The notes beneath the pieces were generated by a model. That model saw nothing but the letters and a program-made list of their open reading frames with translations. It had not been told where the DNA came from and searched no databases. A stretch of 48,454 bases of DNA, taken from positions 1 to 48,454 of the forward strand of contig SVTI01000005.1 in assembly GCA_015063855.1 (NCBI GenBank), in the 5' to 3' direction. Position 1 is the stretch's first letter; every line of letters starts with the position of its first letter. A program made the translations under genes and the position numbers. The DNA comes from Oscillospiraceae bacterium (GTDB lineage Bacteria; Bacillota; Clostridia; Oscillospirales; CAG-272). This document shows, piece after piece, positions 6,621-17,200 of this stretch.

Positions 6621-9600
6621 ATGAACGTAAGGATCAAAAGAATCCTGTCATTCCTTATGGCAACTATTATGTTCACCGGCGTCCTGTCAGCGTCGATGAT
6701 ACTTGCTGCCAAGGATGACACCAAGGTCGTTGATCCGCTGAGCGGCATTTACAAGTACGATAAAGCTCAGCTGGAAAAGCTTATCGGTGTAGATTCCTAT
6801 ATGAACTACATCAAAGACCTTGAAGCAGACGGTGTAAAGGCTGTATCACCCGATACCAGCATTATCGTCGACTATACAAACCTCGTTGCCGATTCAGCAA
6901 CAATGGATGAGGACGGAACATGGGTATACACACCCGAGTACGGCTACATCTGTGCAGACGGCTCCGAGCCTACCGAAGCCGAGATAGAGGCTTATCTCGC
7001 AGACAAGGCCGAGCCCCTTGACGAAGAGGAGCAAGAGCCTGCTGATGAGACAGCCGAGTCCGAAGCTGAGGAAGAAGAGATTCGAGAGGTTATTACCACA
7101 ACAGCACCCGGAACCAAGATCATGGTCGCAGGCGATACAAAGGCAGGCGATACGAACTTTGATTTCGTTTCCGAGGAGGACAGAGTTGAGGCTGATGACA
7201 TCGTTGTAGCCACAGGCGGCGATGACGAGACCGTTTTCAGATTCTACGTTGAAAAGGGTGGTATGTACTGTCTCAAGCTTACATATTCCACTAATCCTCA
7301 GGAGTCGGATGACGAAAGTCTTGCCGACGCAGAGATTTCCACAACCATCGAGCGTATTCTCTACATCGACGGCAAGCTTCCCTTCTCGGAAGCAAGATAT
7401 CTCTACTTCCCCCGTTGCTGGTCATACGAGTATATGACAGAGGATGCTCTTGACGGTAAGACACTTGAAGAGGTATACGGTGATGACGGAAGATTCGTAG
7501 TTAACGACGATGGCTACATAATCGATACCGAATATGATGCTTATACATTCCCCATGGACAAGAACGGTAACGATACCAGACCGAGACGTTGGGAGGTTCC
7601 CATGTGGCAGGAGTACTACGTACGTGACTGGCTCGGCTACGATAAGGACCCCTTCCAGTTCTATCTCGATGAAGGCTGGCATACAATCACCCTCGGATCC
7701 AGCCGTGAGGAAATGATCATCAAGCAGCTTGAGTTCTACGGCTATGAGGAAGAACCCACCTACAAGGAATGGATCGCCGAGCTCAAGGAAGAGGGCAAGT
7801 ACAATGTGGTTGATGACTGCGAGCCTATCAAGGTTCAGGCAGAGAACCCCAAGTACATTTCGGTACAGAACGTAATTCCCGGTAATGACAGAACCTCCTC
7901 CATTACAGAGCCTCAGGACCCTGCGGTTATCAAGTACAACATCCTTGATAACGGCAGCAACAACAACTGGATGAAATACGAGGTAGAGGTACCCGAAACC
8001 GGTCTTTACAATCTCGCATTCCGTTTCCGTCAGAACAGCCTTATCGGTATGTTCTCCTCCAGAAGAGTTAAAATCAACGGAGAGACTCAGTTTAAGGAAG
8101 CAAGTGAGCTCAGATTTATGTATAACACTGAGTTCCAGTCCTCTTGGGCTAACAACGGCGGAGATTCAAAATATATGTTCTATCTTGAGAAAGGTGTAAA
8201 CACTGTCGAGATCGAGATCGTCCTCGGTGAGATGGAAAATTACGTTTATCAGATAGAGCAGATCATAGATGAGCTTAATGACGTGTATCAGGAAATGATC
8301 CAGATCACAGGTCCTATCCCCGACTCCAACCGTGACTACAACTTCCAGAAGCTCGTTCCCGATTGTATCGTTTCTATCGGTGATGCTTCCCAGGAGTTGC
8401 ACGAAATCGCAGAATCGATCGTTGAACTGACAGGTGCGGAGGGTGACCAGACCAATACCCTTCTGACGATCGCTGAAACACTTAAGCTCATGGCGATGAG
8501 CGAATATGAGATCGCCCCCAATTTCCTTACGTTTAAAAACTATATAATCGCACTCAGTGACTGGCTCTATGCAGCTCTGGGTCAGCCCGTAAAGCTCGAC
8601 TATTTCCTTATTTGTGACTCCAAGGAAGAGCTTCCCCAGGATGTTTCCAATACAGCACAGAAGATTTGGTTCGAGTGCAGAGCGTTCGTAGCAAGCTTTA
8701 CAATGGACTATACCACCATCGGCTTCTCGTCCGACGATGCGGTTAAGGCTAAGGCCGAGATCGAGATGTGGGCTATTGCAGACCGTGAGTCGATGCTTAT
8801 CACAAGATATCTTGTTGATAACTACTTCACACCCAAGACAGACATAATCCTTCGTATCAAGGTTATTACCGCGGGTCTTCAGGAGGCGATCATCGCAGGT
8901 ATCGGTCCTGACGTTTCCTTCCTTGATACGGTAAATACCATTACATTCGGTATGCGAACCGCTATCGAGCCTGTCGATAAGATGGACGGCTTTAAAGACA
9001 TAATGGATGAGTTCTCCTACGAGCATGTTATAGAAGGTAAGGATATAACGCTTGAAGAGAACCCCTGGTACAAGAAGGTATCCATGTATGATGAGACAAG
9101 TAACGGCGAGTACCGTACCTACGGTATTCCTACCTCTCTTATCATGCCCATGGCATTCTACCGTGTAGACGTTCTCCACGAGCTTGAAAACGTAGGTCTT
9201 CCTTCAACATGGACAGATCTTATCGCAGCGATGCCTGCACTTCTTAACGGTAATCTCGACTGCGGTATCTCCACAGGTCTTCCCGGTGCACAGCTCTTTA
9301 TCTATCAGGCACAGGATGAAAAGACAGGTGAGAACGGTGACCTCTTCAGAGATGACGGTAAGGAAAGTAATCTTGACGACAAGACCTCCCTCTCCGCATT
9401 CAAGACTCTTTGTGAGCTCTTCCAGAAATACAGCTGTCCCGTAGCTTACGATATTACACGTTTCAGAACCGGTGAGATACCGATCATGGTATCCGAGGAC
9501 GGTATTACCATTTATAACACTCTTATGACATACTACGAGCTCAGAGGTCTCTGGCAGATGGCACCCGCTATCGGTACGGTACGTCCTGACGGAACAGTAA

Positions 9601-10025
9601 GTCATAACGCAGTTGCAAACACACTCGCAATGATCATGCCCAGAGACAAGAAGCGTTCCGAGGAACAGAAGGAAGCTATCTGGACATACATTAAATGGTA
9701 TTGCGGATCCGAGTCCCAGCAGCGTCAGGCAAGAGAAGCTATCGCGGTTTCCCTTCCTACAAGTAAGTATTCCACCGCAAACGTTGAAGCACTTTTAGCG
9801 CAGAAGTGGACTGCTGAAGAAAAAGAAGCGATCAAGGGTGTTCTTCAGAACCTTGTAACAGTTCCCGAATATCCCGGCTCCTACATTCTTACTCAGTATG
9901 TATCTTTCGCATTCCTCAATGCATATAACCAGGGTCAGAACCCTGCGGATGCATTGCTCGAACAGGTTACATATATTAATAAAGAAATCACACGTAAACG
10001 TGAAGAATTCGGTTTGAAATCCTAA
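6621..10025 (+). CDS. Large extracellular solute-binding protein with appended beta-sandwich-like domains
   Basis: 1134 residues from the ATG at 6621, chosen for its AAGGAGG ribosome-binding site; an in-frame upstream ATG lies within the RNA terminator region. Residues 1-30 are a secretion signal or anchor (MNVRIKRILSFLMATIMFTG...) with no lipobox cysteine. An acidic stretch lies near 122-158. Two segments, about 175-370 and 400-545, have carbohydrate-binding-module character (FRFYVEKGGMYCLKLTYS; WMKYEVEVPETGLYNLAFRF). Residues about 600-1134 look like a SBP_bac_1 sugar-binding protein (YGIPTSLIMPMAFYRVDVL; GLPSTWTDLIAAMP; MAPAIGT). Usual family members are about 400-550 residues. It heads a seven-gene cluster and should deliver a sugar or oligosaccharide to the downstream permeases. 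The substrate is unknown. Confidence 0.8.
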   Translation: MNVRIKRILSFLMATIMFTGVLSASMILAAKDDTKVVDPLSGIYKYDKAQLEKLIGVDSYMNYIKDLEADGVKAVSPDTSIIVDYTNLVADSATMDEDGTWVYTPEYGYICADGSEPTEAEIEAYLADKAEPLDEEEQEPADETAESEAEEEEIREVITTTAPGTKIMVAGDTKAGDTNFDFVSEEDRVEADDIVVATGGDDETVFRFYVEKGGMYCLKLTYSTNPQESDDESLADAEISTTIERILYIDGKLPFSEARYLYFPRCWSYEYMTEDALDGKTLEEVYGDDGRFVVNDDGYIIDTEYDAYTFPMDKNGNDTRPRRWEVPMWQEYYVRDWLGYDKDPFQFYLDEGWHTITLGSSREEMIIKQLEFYGYEEEPTYKEWIAELKEEGKYNVVDDCEPIKVQAENPKYISVQNVIPGNDRTSSITEPQDPAVIKYNILDNGSNNNWMKYEVEVPETGLYNLAFRFRQNSLIGMFSSRRVKINGETQFKEASELRFMYNTEFQSSWANNGGDSKYMFYLEKGVNTVEIEIVLGEMENYVYQIEQIIDELNDVYQEMIQITGPIPDSNRDYNFQKLVPDCIVSIGDASQELHEIAESIVELTGAEGDQTNTLLTIAETLKLMAMSEYEIAPNFLTFKNYIIALSDWLYAALGQPVKLDYFLICDSKEELPQDVSNTAQKIWFECRAFVASFTMDYTTIGFSSDDAVKAKAEIEMWAIADRESMLITRYLVDNYFTPKTDIILRIKVITAGLQEAIIAGIGPDVSFLDTVNTITFGMRTAIEPVDKMDGFKDIMDEFSYEHVIEGKDITLEENPWYKKVSMYDETSNGEYRTYGIPTSLIMPMAFYRVDVLHELENVGLPSTWTDLIAAMPALLNGNLDCGISTGLPGAQLFIYQAQDEKTGENGDLFRDDGKESNLDDKTSLSAFKTLCELFQKYSCPVAYDITRFRTGEIPIMVSEDGITIYNTLMTYYELRGLWQMAPAIGTVRPDGTVSHNAVANTLAMIMPRDKKRSEEQKEAIWTYIKWYCGSESQQRQAREAIAVSLPTSKYSTANVEALLAQKWTAEEKEAIKGVLQNLVTVPEYPGSYILTQYVSFAFLNAYNQGQNPADALLEQVTYINKEITRKREEFGLKS

Positions 10026-10032
10026 AGGTAAA

Positions 10033-10057
10033 AAGAGGAGAGAAAACCTCTCCTCTT
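10033..10057 (+). other. Intercistronic hairpin between binding-protein and permease genes
   Basis: A 10-bp perfect stem (10033-10042 with 10048-10057) with a 5-nt loop lies just after the solute-binding protein stop. No T-run follows. Such hairpins often stabilise the upstream mRNA or cause partial termination, so that binding protein exceeds permease. Confidence 0.6.
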
Positions 10058-10105
10058 ACCGAAGAAGCTTTACCTAAAAATCAATACTGACAAGGAGAAT
10101 TACTC

Positions 10106-11083
10106 ATGCAAGATACTGCTGTAAAAAAGAGTAGCAAACCGGAAAAAAAGCAAAAGAATCAGCCGGTTTCAAGGAAAGACATGACAAAGTGGCAGTATAC
10201 GAAGAGTGAAATGAAGAGAACAAAGGCAGGCTATTTCATGATAGCTCCCTTCATGATCATGTTCCTCGTATTCACAGTTGTACCCGTTATACTTTCACTT
10301 TTGCTCAGTTTTACTTCCTTTAATATGTTCCAGTTCCCCAAGTGGGTTGGATTCGATAACTTTATCAGAATGTTCCTTGATGATGACCTGTTCATCACCG
10401 CATTCAAGAACACAATGATCTTCGCGCTGACTACAGGACCTGCGTCCTTTATCCTCAGCTTCATCCTCGCATGGTTTATCAACGAGCTTTCCCCCAAGGC
10501 AAGAGCGTTAGTTACATTTATATTCTATGCTCCCGGTATTTCGGGCGGCGCTCACGGTATATTCCTGCTTATATTCAGAGGCGATATCTACGGTTACGCT
10601 AACGGTTGGCTTATGAAGCTCGGCCTTATCAACGAGCCGATACTCTTCTTCTCGAATGAGACCTATATCGTTCCTCTTATGATATTCATTTCAATTTGGA
10701 CCAGCTTGGGTATCTCGTTCCTGTCCTTTATCGCGGGTCTCCAGGGTGTTGACCGCGCTCAGTACGAGGCAGGCGCCGTTGACGGTATCAAAAACCGTTG
10801 GCAGGAGGTATGGTTCGTTACCCTTCCCAATATGAAATCAATGCTGATGTTCGGTGCGGTTATGTCTATTACAAACGCATTCGGCTTCGGTGCAATAGTA
10901 ACCCTTCTCTGCGGTACTCCCTCGGTTAACTACTGTGCATGGACACTTAACCATCACCTCACCGAGTACATGAGTACACGTTTCGAGTTCGGTTATGCTT
11001 CGGCGATCGCGTTGTTCATGTTTATCCTCATGTTCACGTCGAACCGCCTGGTAAACAAAATGTTAGCAAAGGTGGGACAGTAG
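10106..11083 (+). CDS. Sugar ABC transporter permease, MalF type (pair 1)
   Basis: 325 residues with a basic cytoplasmic N-terminus (about 1-45) and about six membrane helices. The cytoplasmic EAA loop, which docks the ATPase, reads YEAGAVDGIKNRWQEVWFVT near residues 230-250. This is a binding-protein-dependent transport permease of the MalF/UgpA type. It follows the solute-binding protein by 80 bp and precedes its MalG-type partner by 1 nt, so the two form the first heterodimer of the cluster. RBS AAGGAG lies 9 nt before the ATG. Substrate unknown. Confidence 0.92.
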   Translation: MQDTAVKKSSKPEKKQKNQPVSRKDMTKWQYTKSEMKRTKAGYFMIAPFMIMFLVFTVVPVILSLLLSFTSFNMFQFPKWVGFDNFIRMFLDDDLFITAFKNTMIFALTTGPASFILSFILAWFINELSPKARALVTFIFYAPGISGGAHGIFLLIFRGDIYGYANGWLMKLGLINEPILFFSNETYIVPLMIFISIWTSLGISFLSFIAGLQGVDRAQYEAGAVDGIKNRWQEVWFVTLPNMKSMLMFGAVMSITNAFGFGAIVTLLCGTPSVNYCAWTLNHHLTEYMSTRFEFGYASAIALFMFILMFTSNRLVNKMLAKVGQ

Positions 11084-11084
11084 T

Positions 11085-11969
11085 ATGGCTAAAAAAGTTA
11101 AAAGATTACGTGTCAGAAAACATAGGGTCGTACTTAACCGTTCTGCCGGAGGCGATACCGCGATCACAATAATGCTTATAATACTCGGAGCTCTCATGTT
11201 CCTTCCTATGTATTATACAGTAATTACCGCGTTCAAGCCCCTCGGTGAGCTTTCGATCACACCTCCTAAGATGTATGTAATGAAGCCCACCTTCAAGAAC
11301 TTTATCGACCTTTTCACAAATATGAACCAGACATGGGTTCCTATTTCGAGATATATCTTTAATACAGTATATATCTCCGTAGCATCTACAGCAGGTGCTC
11401 TTATCCTCGGTTCTATGACAGCGTACGCGCTCTCTAAGATCCGTATGCCCGGTTATAAGGCATTGAACAATATCATCGTTTACTCACTGATGATCGGTTC
11501 TACCATTACCGGTACATATAACTTCATTATTTACGTTTATCTCGGAATGCTTAATACATATTCGATCTCGATTCTTCCCGTATGGGCATCGACTCTCGGT
11601 CTTTACCTTATGAAGAACTTTATCGATGACGGTATTTCGGATGAAATGATAGAAGCGGCACGTATCGACGGTGCTAAGGAATTATATATATATTGGAAGA
11701 TAGCGATGCCTCTGGTTAAGCCCGCTTGGCTTACCCTTATCGTTACTACATTCCAGTCTGTATGGAATGCCGGTGCGTCGGTATACGTATGGTCCGAGCA
11801 GTTAAAGACCTTTAATGCGGCGGTTGCTCAGATTACAGGTGCTGCAGGTGCAAACGTTGGTGCGGCTACCGCAGGTTCCGTGCTTATGATGAGTGTGCCG
11901 ATCATAGTATTCGTTGTAAACCAGAGCCAGATCGTTGAAACGATGGCTTCATCCGGTATGAAAGACTAA
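11085..11969 (+). CDS. Sugar ABC transporter permease, MalG type (pair 1)
   Basis: 294 residues, about six membrane helices, with a lysine/arginine-rich N-terminus. The EAA motif reads IEAARIDGAKELYIYWKIAM near residues 190-210. It is the partner of the MalF-type permease that ends 1 nt upstream. Most MalG-type proteins are about 270-300 residues, so the length is normal. The ATPase that would energise the pair is not encoded in this window; in Firmicutes a shared MsmX/MsiK-type ATPase commonly serves several sugar importers. Confidence 0.92.
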   Translation: MAKKVKRLRVRKHRVVLNRSAGGDTAITIMLIILGALMFLPMYYTVITAFKPLGELSITPPKMYVMKPTFKNFIDLFTNMNQTWVPISRYIFNTVYISVASTAGALILGSMTAYALSKIRMPGYKALNNIIVYSLMIGSTITGTYNFIIYVYLGMLNTYSISILPVWASTLGLYLMKNFIDDGISDEMIEAARIDGAKELYIYWKIAMPLVKPAWLTLIVTTFQSVWNAGASVYVWSEQLKTFNAAVAQITGAAGANVGAATAGSVLMMSVPIIVFVVNQSQIVETMASSGMKD

Positions 11970-11980
11970 GGAGGGACAGT

Positions 11981-14191
11981 ATGAAGAAAATATTATCGGT
12001 ACTTACCCTCATGATGGCTCTTCTCATGCTTCTCGGAAGCTATCCGATCTTTGCGAAGGCCTACACATCATATACTTACTCCATCGACGGTGCTCCCGTA
12101 GTATCTCCCGATGCATATACTCCCGACAGAGTTGTTAATTCTGCGGCGATGGGACTTCCCGATACCCTCAAGGAGCCCTCTGACATGGTTGTAGATGATG
12201 ACGGCAACGTATATATCGTTGACACAAGTGCCAACTGTATATATATGCTTGATAAATTCTACAAGTTTGTAACAAGCTTTGGTCAGACCTTCCAGAATGA
12301 CCAGGGTGTAATGGATGCCCTCAACGCTCCTAAGGGTATGTTTATCACCGAGGAGACCGATGAAGAGGGTAACAGCGCTACATTTTATTATGTAGCGGAT
12401 ACACAGAATGCCCGCGTGGTTATCTTTACCTGTGAGCATGACAAGGACGGAAACCGTGTATTAAATGAGGAAGGCAAGCCTGACATCAAGATAGACCGTG
12501 TCATCCTTGCTCCCGACTCTGATATCATGGATAAGAAGGCAGTATATATGCCTGTTGCGATTGCGGTTGACAAGACCGGCAATATGTACGTAGTATCCTC
12601 CACAACCACAGAGGGTGTTATCGTACTTGCTCCCGACGGCAGCTTCAAGGGCTTCCTCGGCGCACAGAAGGTATACATTGATGCTAAGACTCTTCTTAAG
12701 CGTTCCTTTATGACTCCCGAGCAGAGAGCAAAGCAGCTCAATAACGTTCCCGTGGAGTATAACAACATTACCATCGACGATGAAAACTTCGTATACGTAA
12801 CCTCGGCTAACCCTCAGTATTCCGCTCAGCAGCAGGAATCGATCAAGGGTAAGACCAGTGATTACAGCTCTGTTAAAAAGCTTAATTCCTCCGGTGACGA
12901 CGTTATGGTACGCGGTGGCTTCTTCGGCCCCGGCGGTGAGGTTAACATCATCACAGCATCCAACAACGAGACAGATATTACCGGTCCCTCCGAGATCATC
13001 GACGTAGCACTCGGTGATGAGGGAACATGGTCGATCCTCGATAAGAAGCGTTCCAAGGTTTATACCTACGACTCTTACGGACGTCTCCTCCACGTTTTCG
13101 GTGACATCGGTGATGCACTCGGTAACATCAAGGCAGCTGAATCCCTTATTTACCAGGGTGACAAGCTTCTCATTCTTGATAAGACAAACCTTTCCTTTAC
13201 GGTTTATGAGAGAACCGAGTACGGTAACATCCTTATTAACGCTCTCAGAAACGACAACAACAGAGACTACGATCTCGCACAGAAGGACTGGAAGGAAATT
13301 CTGAAGAGAAACGGTAACTTCGATGCCGCATACGTTGGTATCGGTATGGGTCTCTACCGTGAAGGTAAGTGGTCGGAAGCAATGGAATACTTCAAGTACG
13401 CTTACGATACCGAAAATTATTCCAACGCATTCCAGGAATACAGAAAGCAGTGGGTATCCAAGTATATTATCGTTATTCCCATTGTAGTAATTGCAGTAGT
13501 ATTCGGTCTCTCCAAGCTCTTTGGATGGGCAAACAAAGTTAATAAAGCAGGTATCCTTAAGAAGGGTAAGCGTAAGATGCATGAGGAAGTGCTCTATGCA
13601 TTCCACCTCTTCGGTCATCCCTTCGACGGCTTCTGGGATCTTAAGCACGAGAAGCGAGGATCGGTACGCGGTGCTACCTTCTGGGTACTTCTCGCGGTTG
13701 CAGCCTTTACATATCAGGCTGTAGGTCAGGCATACCTCTTTAATCCTACAGGTCTTACAAGCTCTGTAGTAGTTCAGGCAGTATCAATTCTTATGCCCTT
13801 GTTCCTTTGGGTTGCGGCAAACTGGTGTCTTACAACCCTTATGGACGGTGAAGGAAGCCTTAAGGACATTTATATAGCATGCGGTTACTCCCTTGCTCCC
13901 TTGCCCTTCTTCGTAATTCCTTCGGTAATTTCCACTCATTTCTTCTCGCTTAATGAGTCCGGAATCGTAACACTTCTTGTATCCATGGGTTGGATATGGG
14001 TAGCGCTCTTGTTAATAAGCGGTATGATGGTTACTCACGGTTATTCGCTGTTCAAGAACTTCTTGACATGTATCATGACCATCGTGGGTATGGCATTCAT
14101 CATGTTCATCGGACTTTTGTTCACAGGACTTATCCAGAAGATAGTCGGCTTCGTTTCGAGTATCGTAACGGAATTGTCCTACAGAATGTAA
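11981..14191 (+). CDS. Secreted beta-propeller / TPR / Yip1-domain fusion membrane protein
   Basis: 736 residues. A signal peptide (about 1-27) is followed by an NHL-type beta-propeller to about residue 420 (LKEPSDMVVDDDGNVYIVDT; LNAPKGMFIT; VAIAVDKTGNMYVVSS). A TPR-like segment spans about 425-480 (AAYVGIGMGLYREGKWSEAMEYF). A membrane helix near 495-515 leads to a C-terminal Yip1-type domain of about five helices (about 565-736). The propeller and TPR should lie outside the cell and the Yip1 part in the membrane. It starts 11 nt after the first permease pair with RBS GGAGGG and sits between the two permease pairs. I infer a scaffold or sensor for the carbohydrate system; no enzymatic motif was seen. 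Confidence 0.82.
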   Translation: MKKILSVLTLMMALLMLLGSYPIFAKAYTSYTYSIDGAPVVSPDAYTPDRVVNSAAMGLPDTLKEPSDMVVDDDGNVYIVDTSANCIYMLDKFYKFVTSFGQTFQNDQGVMDALNAPKGMFITEETDEEGNSATFYYVADTQNARVVIFTCEHDKDGNRVLNEEGKPDIKIDRVILAPDSDIMDKKAVYMPVAIAVDKTGNMYVVSSTTTEGVIVLAPDGSFKGFLGAQKVYIDAKTLLKRSFMTPEQRAKQLNNVPVEYNNITIDDENFVYVTSANPQYSAQQQESIKGKTSDYSSVKKLNSSGDDVMVRGGFFGPGGEVNIITASNNETDITGPSEIIDVALGDEGTWSILDKKRSKVYTYDSYGRLLHVFGDIGDALGNIKAAESLIYQGDKLLILDKTNLSFTVYERTEYGNILINALRNDNNRDYDLAQKDWKEILKRNGNFDAAYVGIGMGLYREGKWSEAMEYFKYAYDTENYSNAFQEYRKQWVSKYIIVIPIVVIAVVFGLSKLFGWANKVNKAGILKKGKRKMHEEVLYAFHLFGHPFDGFWDLKHEKRGSVRGATFWVLLAVAAFTYQAVGQAYLFNPTGLTSSVVVQAVSILMPLFLWVAANWCLTTLMDGEGSLKDIYIACGYSLAPLPFFVIPSVISTHFFSLNESGIVTLLVSMGWIWVALLLISGMMVTHGYSLFKNFLTCIMTIVGMAFIMFIGLLFTGLIQKIVGFVSSIVTELSYRM

Positions 14192-14210
14192 CGGTAGGAG
14201 GTAGATAAAA

Positions 14211-17200
14211 ATGAATAATAAGTTTTTCAAAAAGTTTTTATCACTGCTTCTTGCTGTGATGATGCTTCTCGGTTCCTTCTCTACAGCGGTATTTGCCGAT
14301 GAGGAGACAAAGGACACAGAAGCAACTGACGCTGAGGCTGCTCCCGAGGAAGAATCCTCCGACGTGTTCGAGCGTATCGCTGATCAGTATATAAACCAGA
14401 ATTATTCAAACAGCGAGGAAAAGCTCGCAAGCATGGGTGAGCCTTGGCTTGAAAATGAAAACTTTGAGCTTTACTGTGACGGATTCTCCGGTGAGATCGG
14501 TTTAAGAAACAAGAAGACCGGTGATATCCTTCTCAGTAACCCCTATAATCTTACAGGCTCTAACTCCTCTACAGTAAGCTATGAGCTTCTCTCTCAGATC
14601 ATCATCAATTTCAAGGATCTGACACTCAATGAGGAGAATAAGACCTACACAAGCTTTGAGTGGGCTGCTAAGTTCGGTCAGATCACTGCAAAGAACATTA
14701 AGGGCGGTCTCAGAGTTGAATATTCTATCGGTGAAGAGGAGACAAGATATCTTGTACCCCGTGTAATCGAGAAGTCCAGACTTGAGACAGCGATCTTCGA
14801 CGTAGCGATTGCTAACGGTATCATCGATGAAGAGCACATGGGCTTAACTTATAATGATATCGTGACCATGGCGGTTTCCGGTCAGATCGACCTTACACAG
14901 AATAAGTACTATAAGCTCAATAAGCTTCTTACCTTCTATACCGAGCTTAATCCCGATGCAGAAGGAACCACCGAGGCATCTCTTAAGGAAATGCACAGTA
15001 AGTTCCCGATCACCGAAAAGATGGCTATCTATGTATTCGATACAGAAGCCAGCCGTAATGACTATAAGACTATCGAAGGCTACATCGAGACCTACTGTCC
15101 CGATTATACCTTTGCAAAGATGGAAGAGGACCACGCTTTGGTTAACTTCGTTGCTACCGAAGAAGCTCCCCCTCTCTTCAAGATGGCTATCGAGTACTCT
15201 CTTGATGAGAACGGATTAGTTGTATCTCTTCCCGCTAACAGTATCCGCTTTGATGAGGATAAGTACCTTCTTACGAATATTCAGCTTCTCCCCTACTTCG
15301 GTGCAGCAAGATATAACGTAGACGAGGGTACAAACGACGGTTACGTTTTCGTTCCCGATGGTAACGGTGCATTGCTCAGCTATGCAGAGCTTGCAGCTAC
15401 AAATACAGAAAAGGGTCTTTCCGGTTCTGTTTACGGTACAGACTTTGCATACCATGAGGTAGTAGCAAACAAGTTTGAGGACATGCGTCTTCCCGTATTC
15501 GGTCTCGTAGACCGCTATACACCTTACGGTTCCGCAGGAGTTGAAGCTCCCGAGGATGATGAGGAGCTTCCCGAGGATGGCGAAGCACTTCCCGAGGATG
15601 GCGAGGCACTTCCCGAAGACGGTGAAGCACTTCCCGAAGACGGTGAAGCACTTCCCGAGGACGGCGAAGCACTTCCCGAGGACGGCGAGGCACTTCCCGA
15701 AGATGGCGAGGCACTTCCCGAAGACGGTGAAGAATCCGAGGATGGCGAAGAATCCGAGGATGGCGAAGAATCCGAAGACGGCGAGGAGTCCGAAGAGGAT
15801 GACGAAAAGTCTGAGGATGAAGAAGAGGAAGAGGAGGACGATTCCGTTGCAACTGATGAGGTTGCAAACCGCGGCTTCCTTACCATTATTGAAGAGGGCG
15901 ATGCTCTCGCAACCATCCAGACTATCCACGGCGGCGGCAGACATAAGTATAACGCAGCATACGCTGAATTCATACTTCGTCCTACCGACTCCTACAATCT
16001 TGCGGATGCAGTATCTGTAGGTGATGATACAGAGTGGACAATTTCCTCTGACCGCAGATATACAGGCAGCTATTCTTTACGTATAATCATGCTCGGTGAC
16101 GAGTACGAGAAGAGCTACGTAGGTATGGCTAAGGCTTACCAGGACTACCTTGAAGATAAGGGTGTTCTTACCAAGCTTGAGCCTACAAAGGATGATATTC
16201 CTCTGTTCATTGAGTCCTTCGGTACAATGGACACAGACTCTACCTTCCTTTCTATTCCCGTAACCGTAACAGAGGCTCTTACAACCTTTGACAACCTTAA
16301 GACCATGTATAACGAGCTTAAGGCTGACGGTGTAAACAACATCAACTTCAGACTCACCGGCTTTACTAACGGCGGTATGATCTCCAATGTTCCTACCAAG
16401 GTTGAGTTCCAGGATGAGGTTGGCGGTGATGAAGGTTATACAGAGTTCATCAAGTTCGCTGATAAGAATAATATCAAGGTTTATCCCGACTTTGACCTCT
16501 CTTATGCGGTTAAGGACGAAAGCTTTGACGGTTATAAGACCAGCGAGCACGCAACAAGATCTATAGACAACAGATATACTCAGAAGAGAGTTTACTACTC
16601 AACCTTACAGCAGACCATTTCAACGGGTCTTGTATGTATCTCTCCCTCCGCATTCCTTACATTCTATGAGAATATCAGTAAGGATCTCAGCGAGATAGGT
16701 AAGAGCGGTATTTCCTTCAGTACTCTCGGTACAGATCTTAACTCCGACTTTGACGAGGATGACCCCTACAACCGTCAGGAAGCAATGCTTCTTGTTCAGG
16801 ATCTTCTTGAGCAGGCTGACAAGGATTTTGACAGTGTGATGGTTGACGGCGGTAACGCATACACATGGAAGTATGCAGACGTAATTCTTAATATGTCCCT
16901 TGACTCCAGCAGACATACCAACGCTTCCAGAGCAGTACCCTTCGTAGGTATGGTTCTCCACGGCTATAAGGTATATGCAGGTACACCTACCAACATGGCA
17001 AGTGACATGGATTACGAGGCATTGAAGATGATCGAAAGCGGTGCAGTACCTTACTTCACACTTTCCTATGACAAGACTGCAATGCTTAAGGACGATCCTA
17101 CCTTGTCCAAGTATTATTCGGTAGAATATGAAATCTGGGAGTCCGACGTTATTGATACTTATAACGCTCTCAACAAGGTACTTAAGGATCTTCAGTTCTG

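Noticed and set aside
12461-13648. Long minus-strand open frame opposite the propeller-Yip1 gene, and similar ones at 8166-9179, 9204-9605, 15216-15944 and 16620-17678
   Set aside because: Antisense shadows of strongly coding plus-strand genes; no start signals and no recognisable domains.
15567-15734. CRISPR array
   Set aside because: The 21-bp units are contiguous with no spacers and keep a coding frame in a secreted protein.
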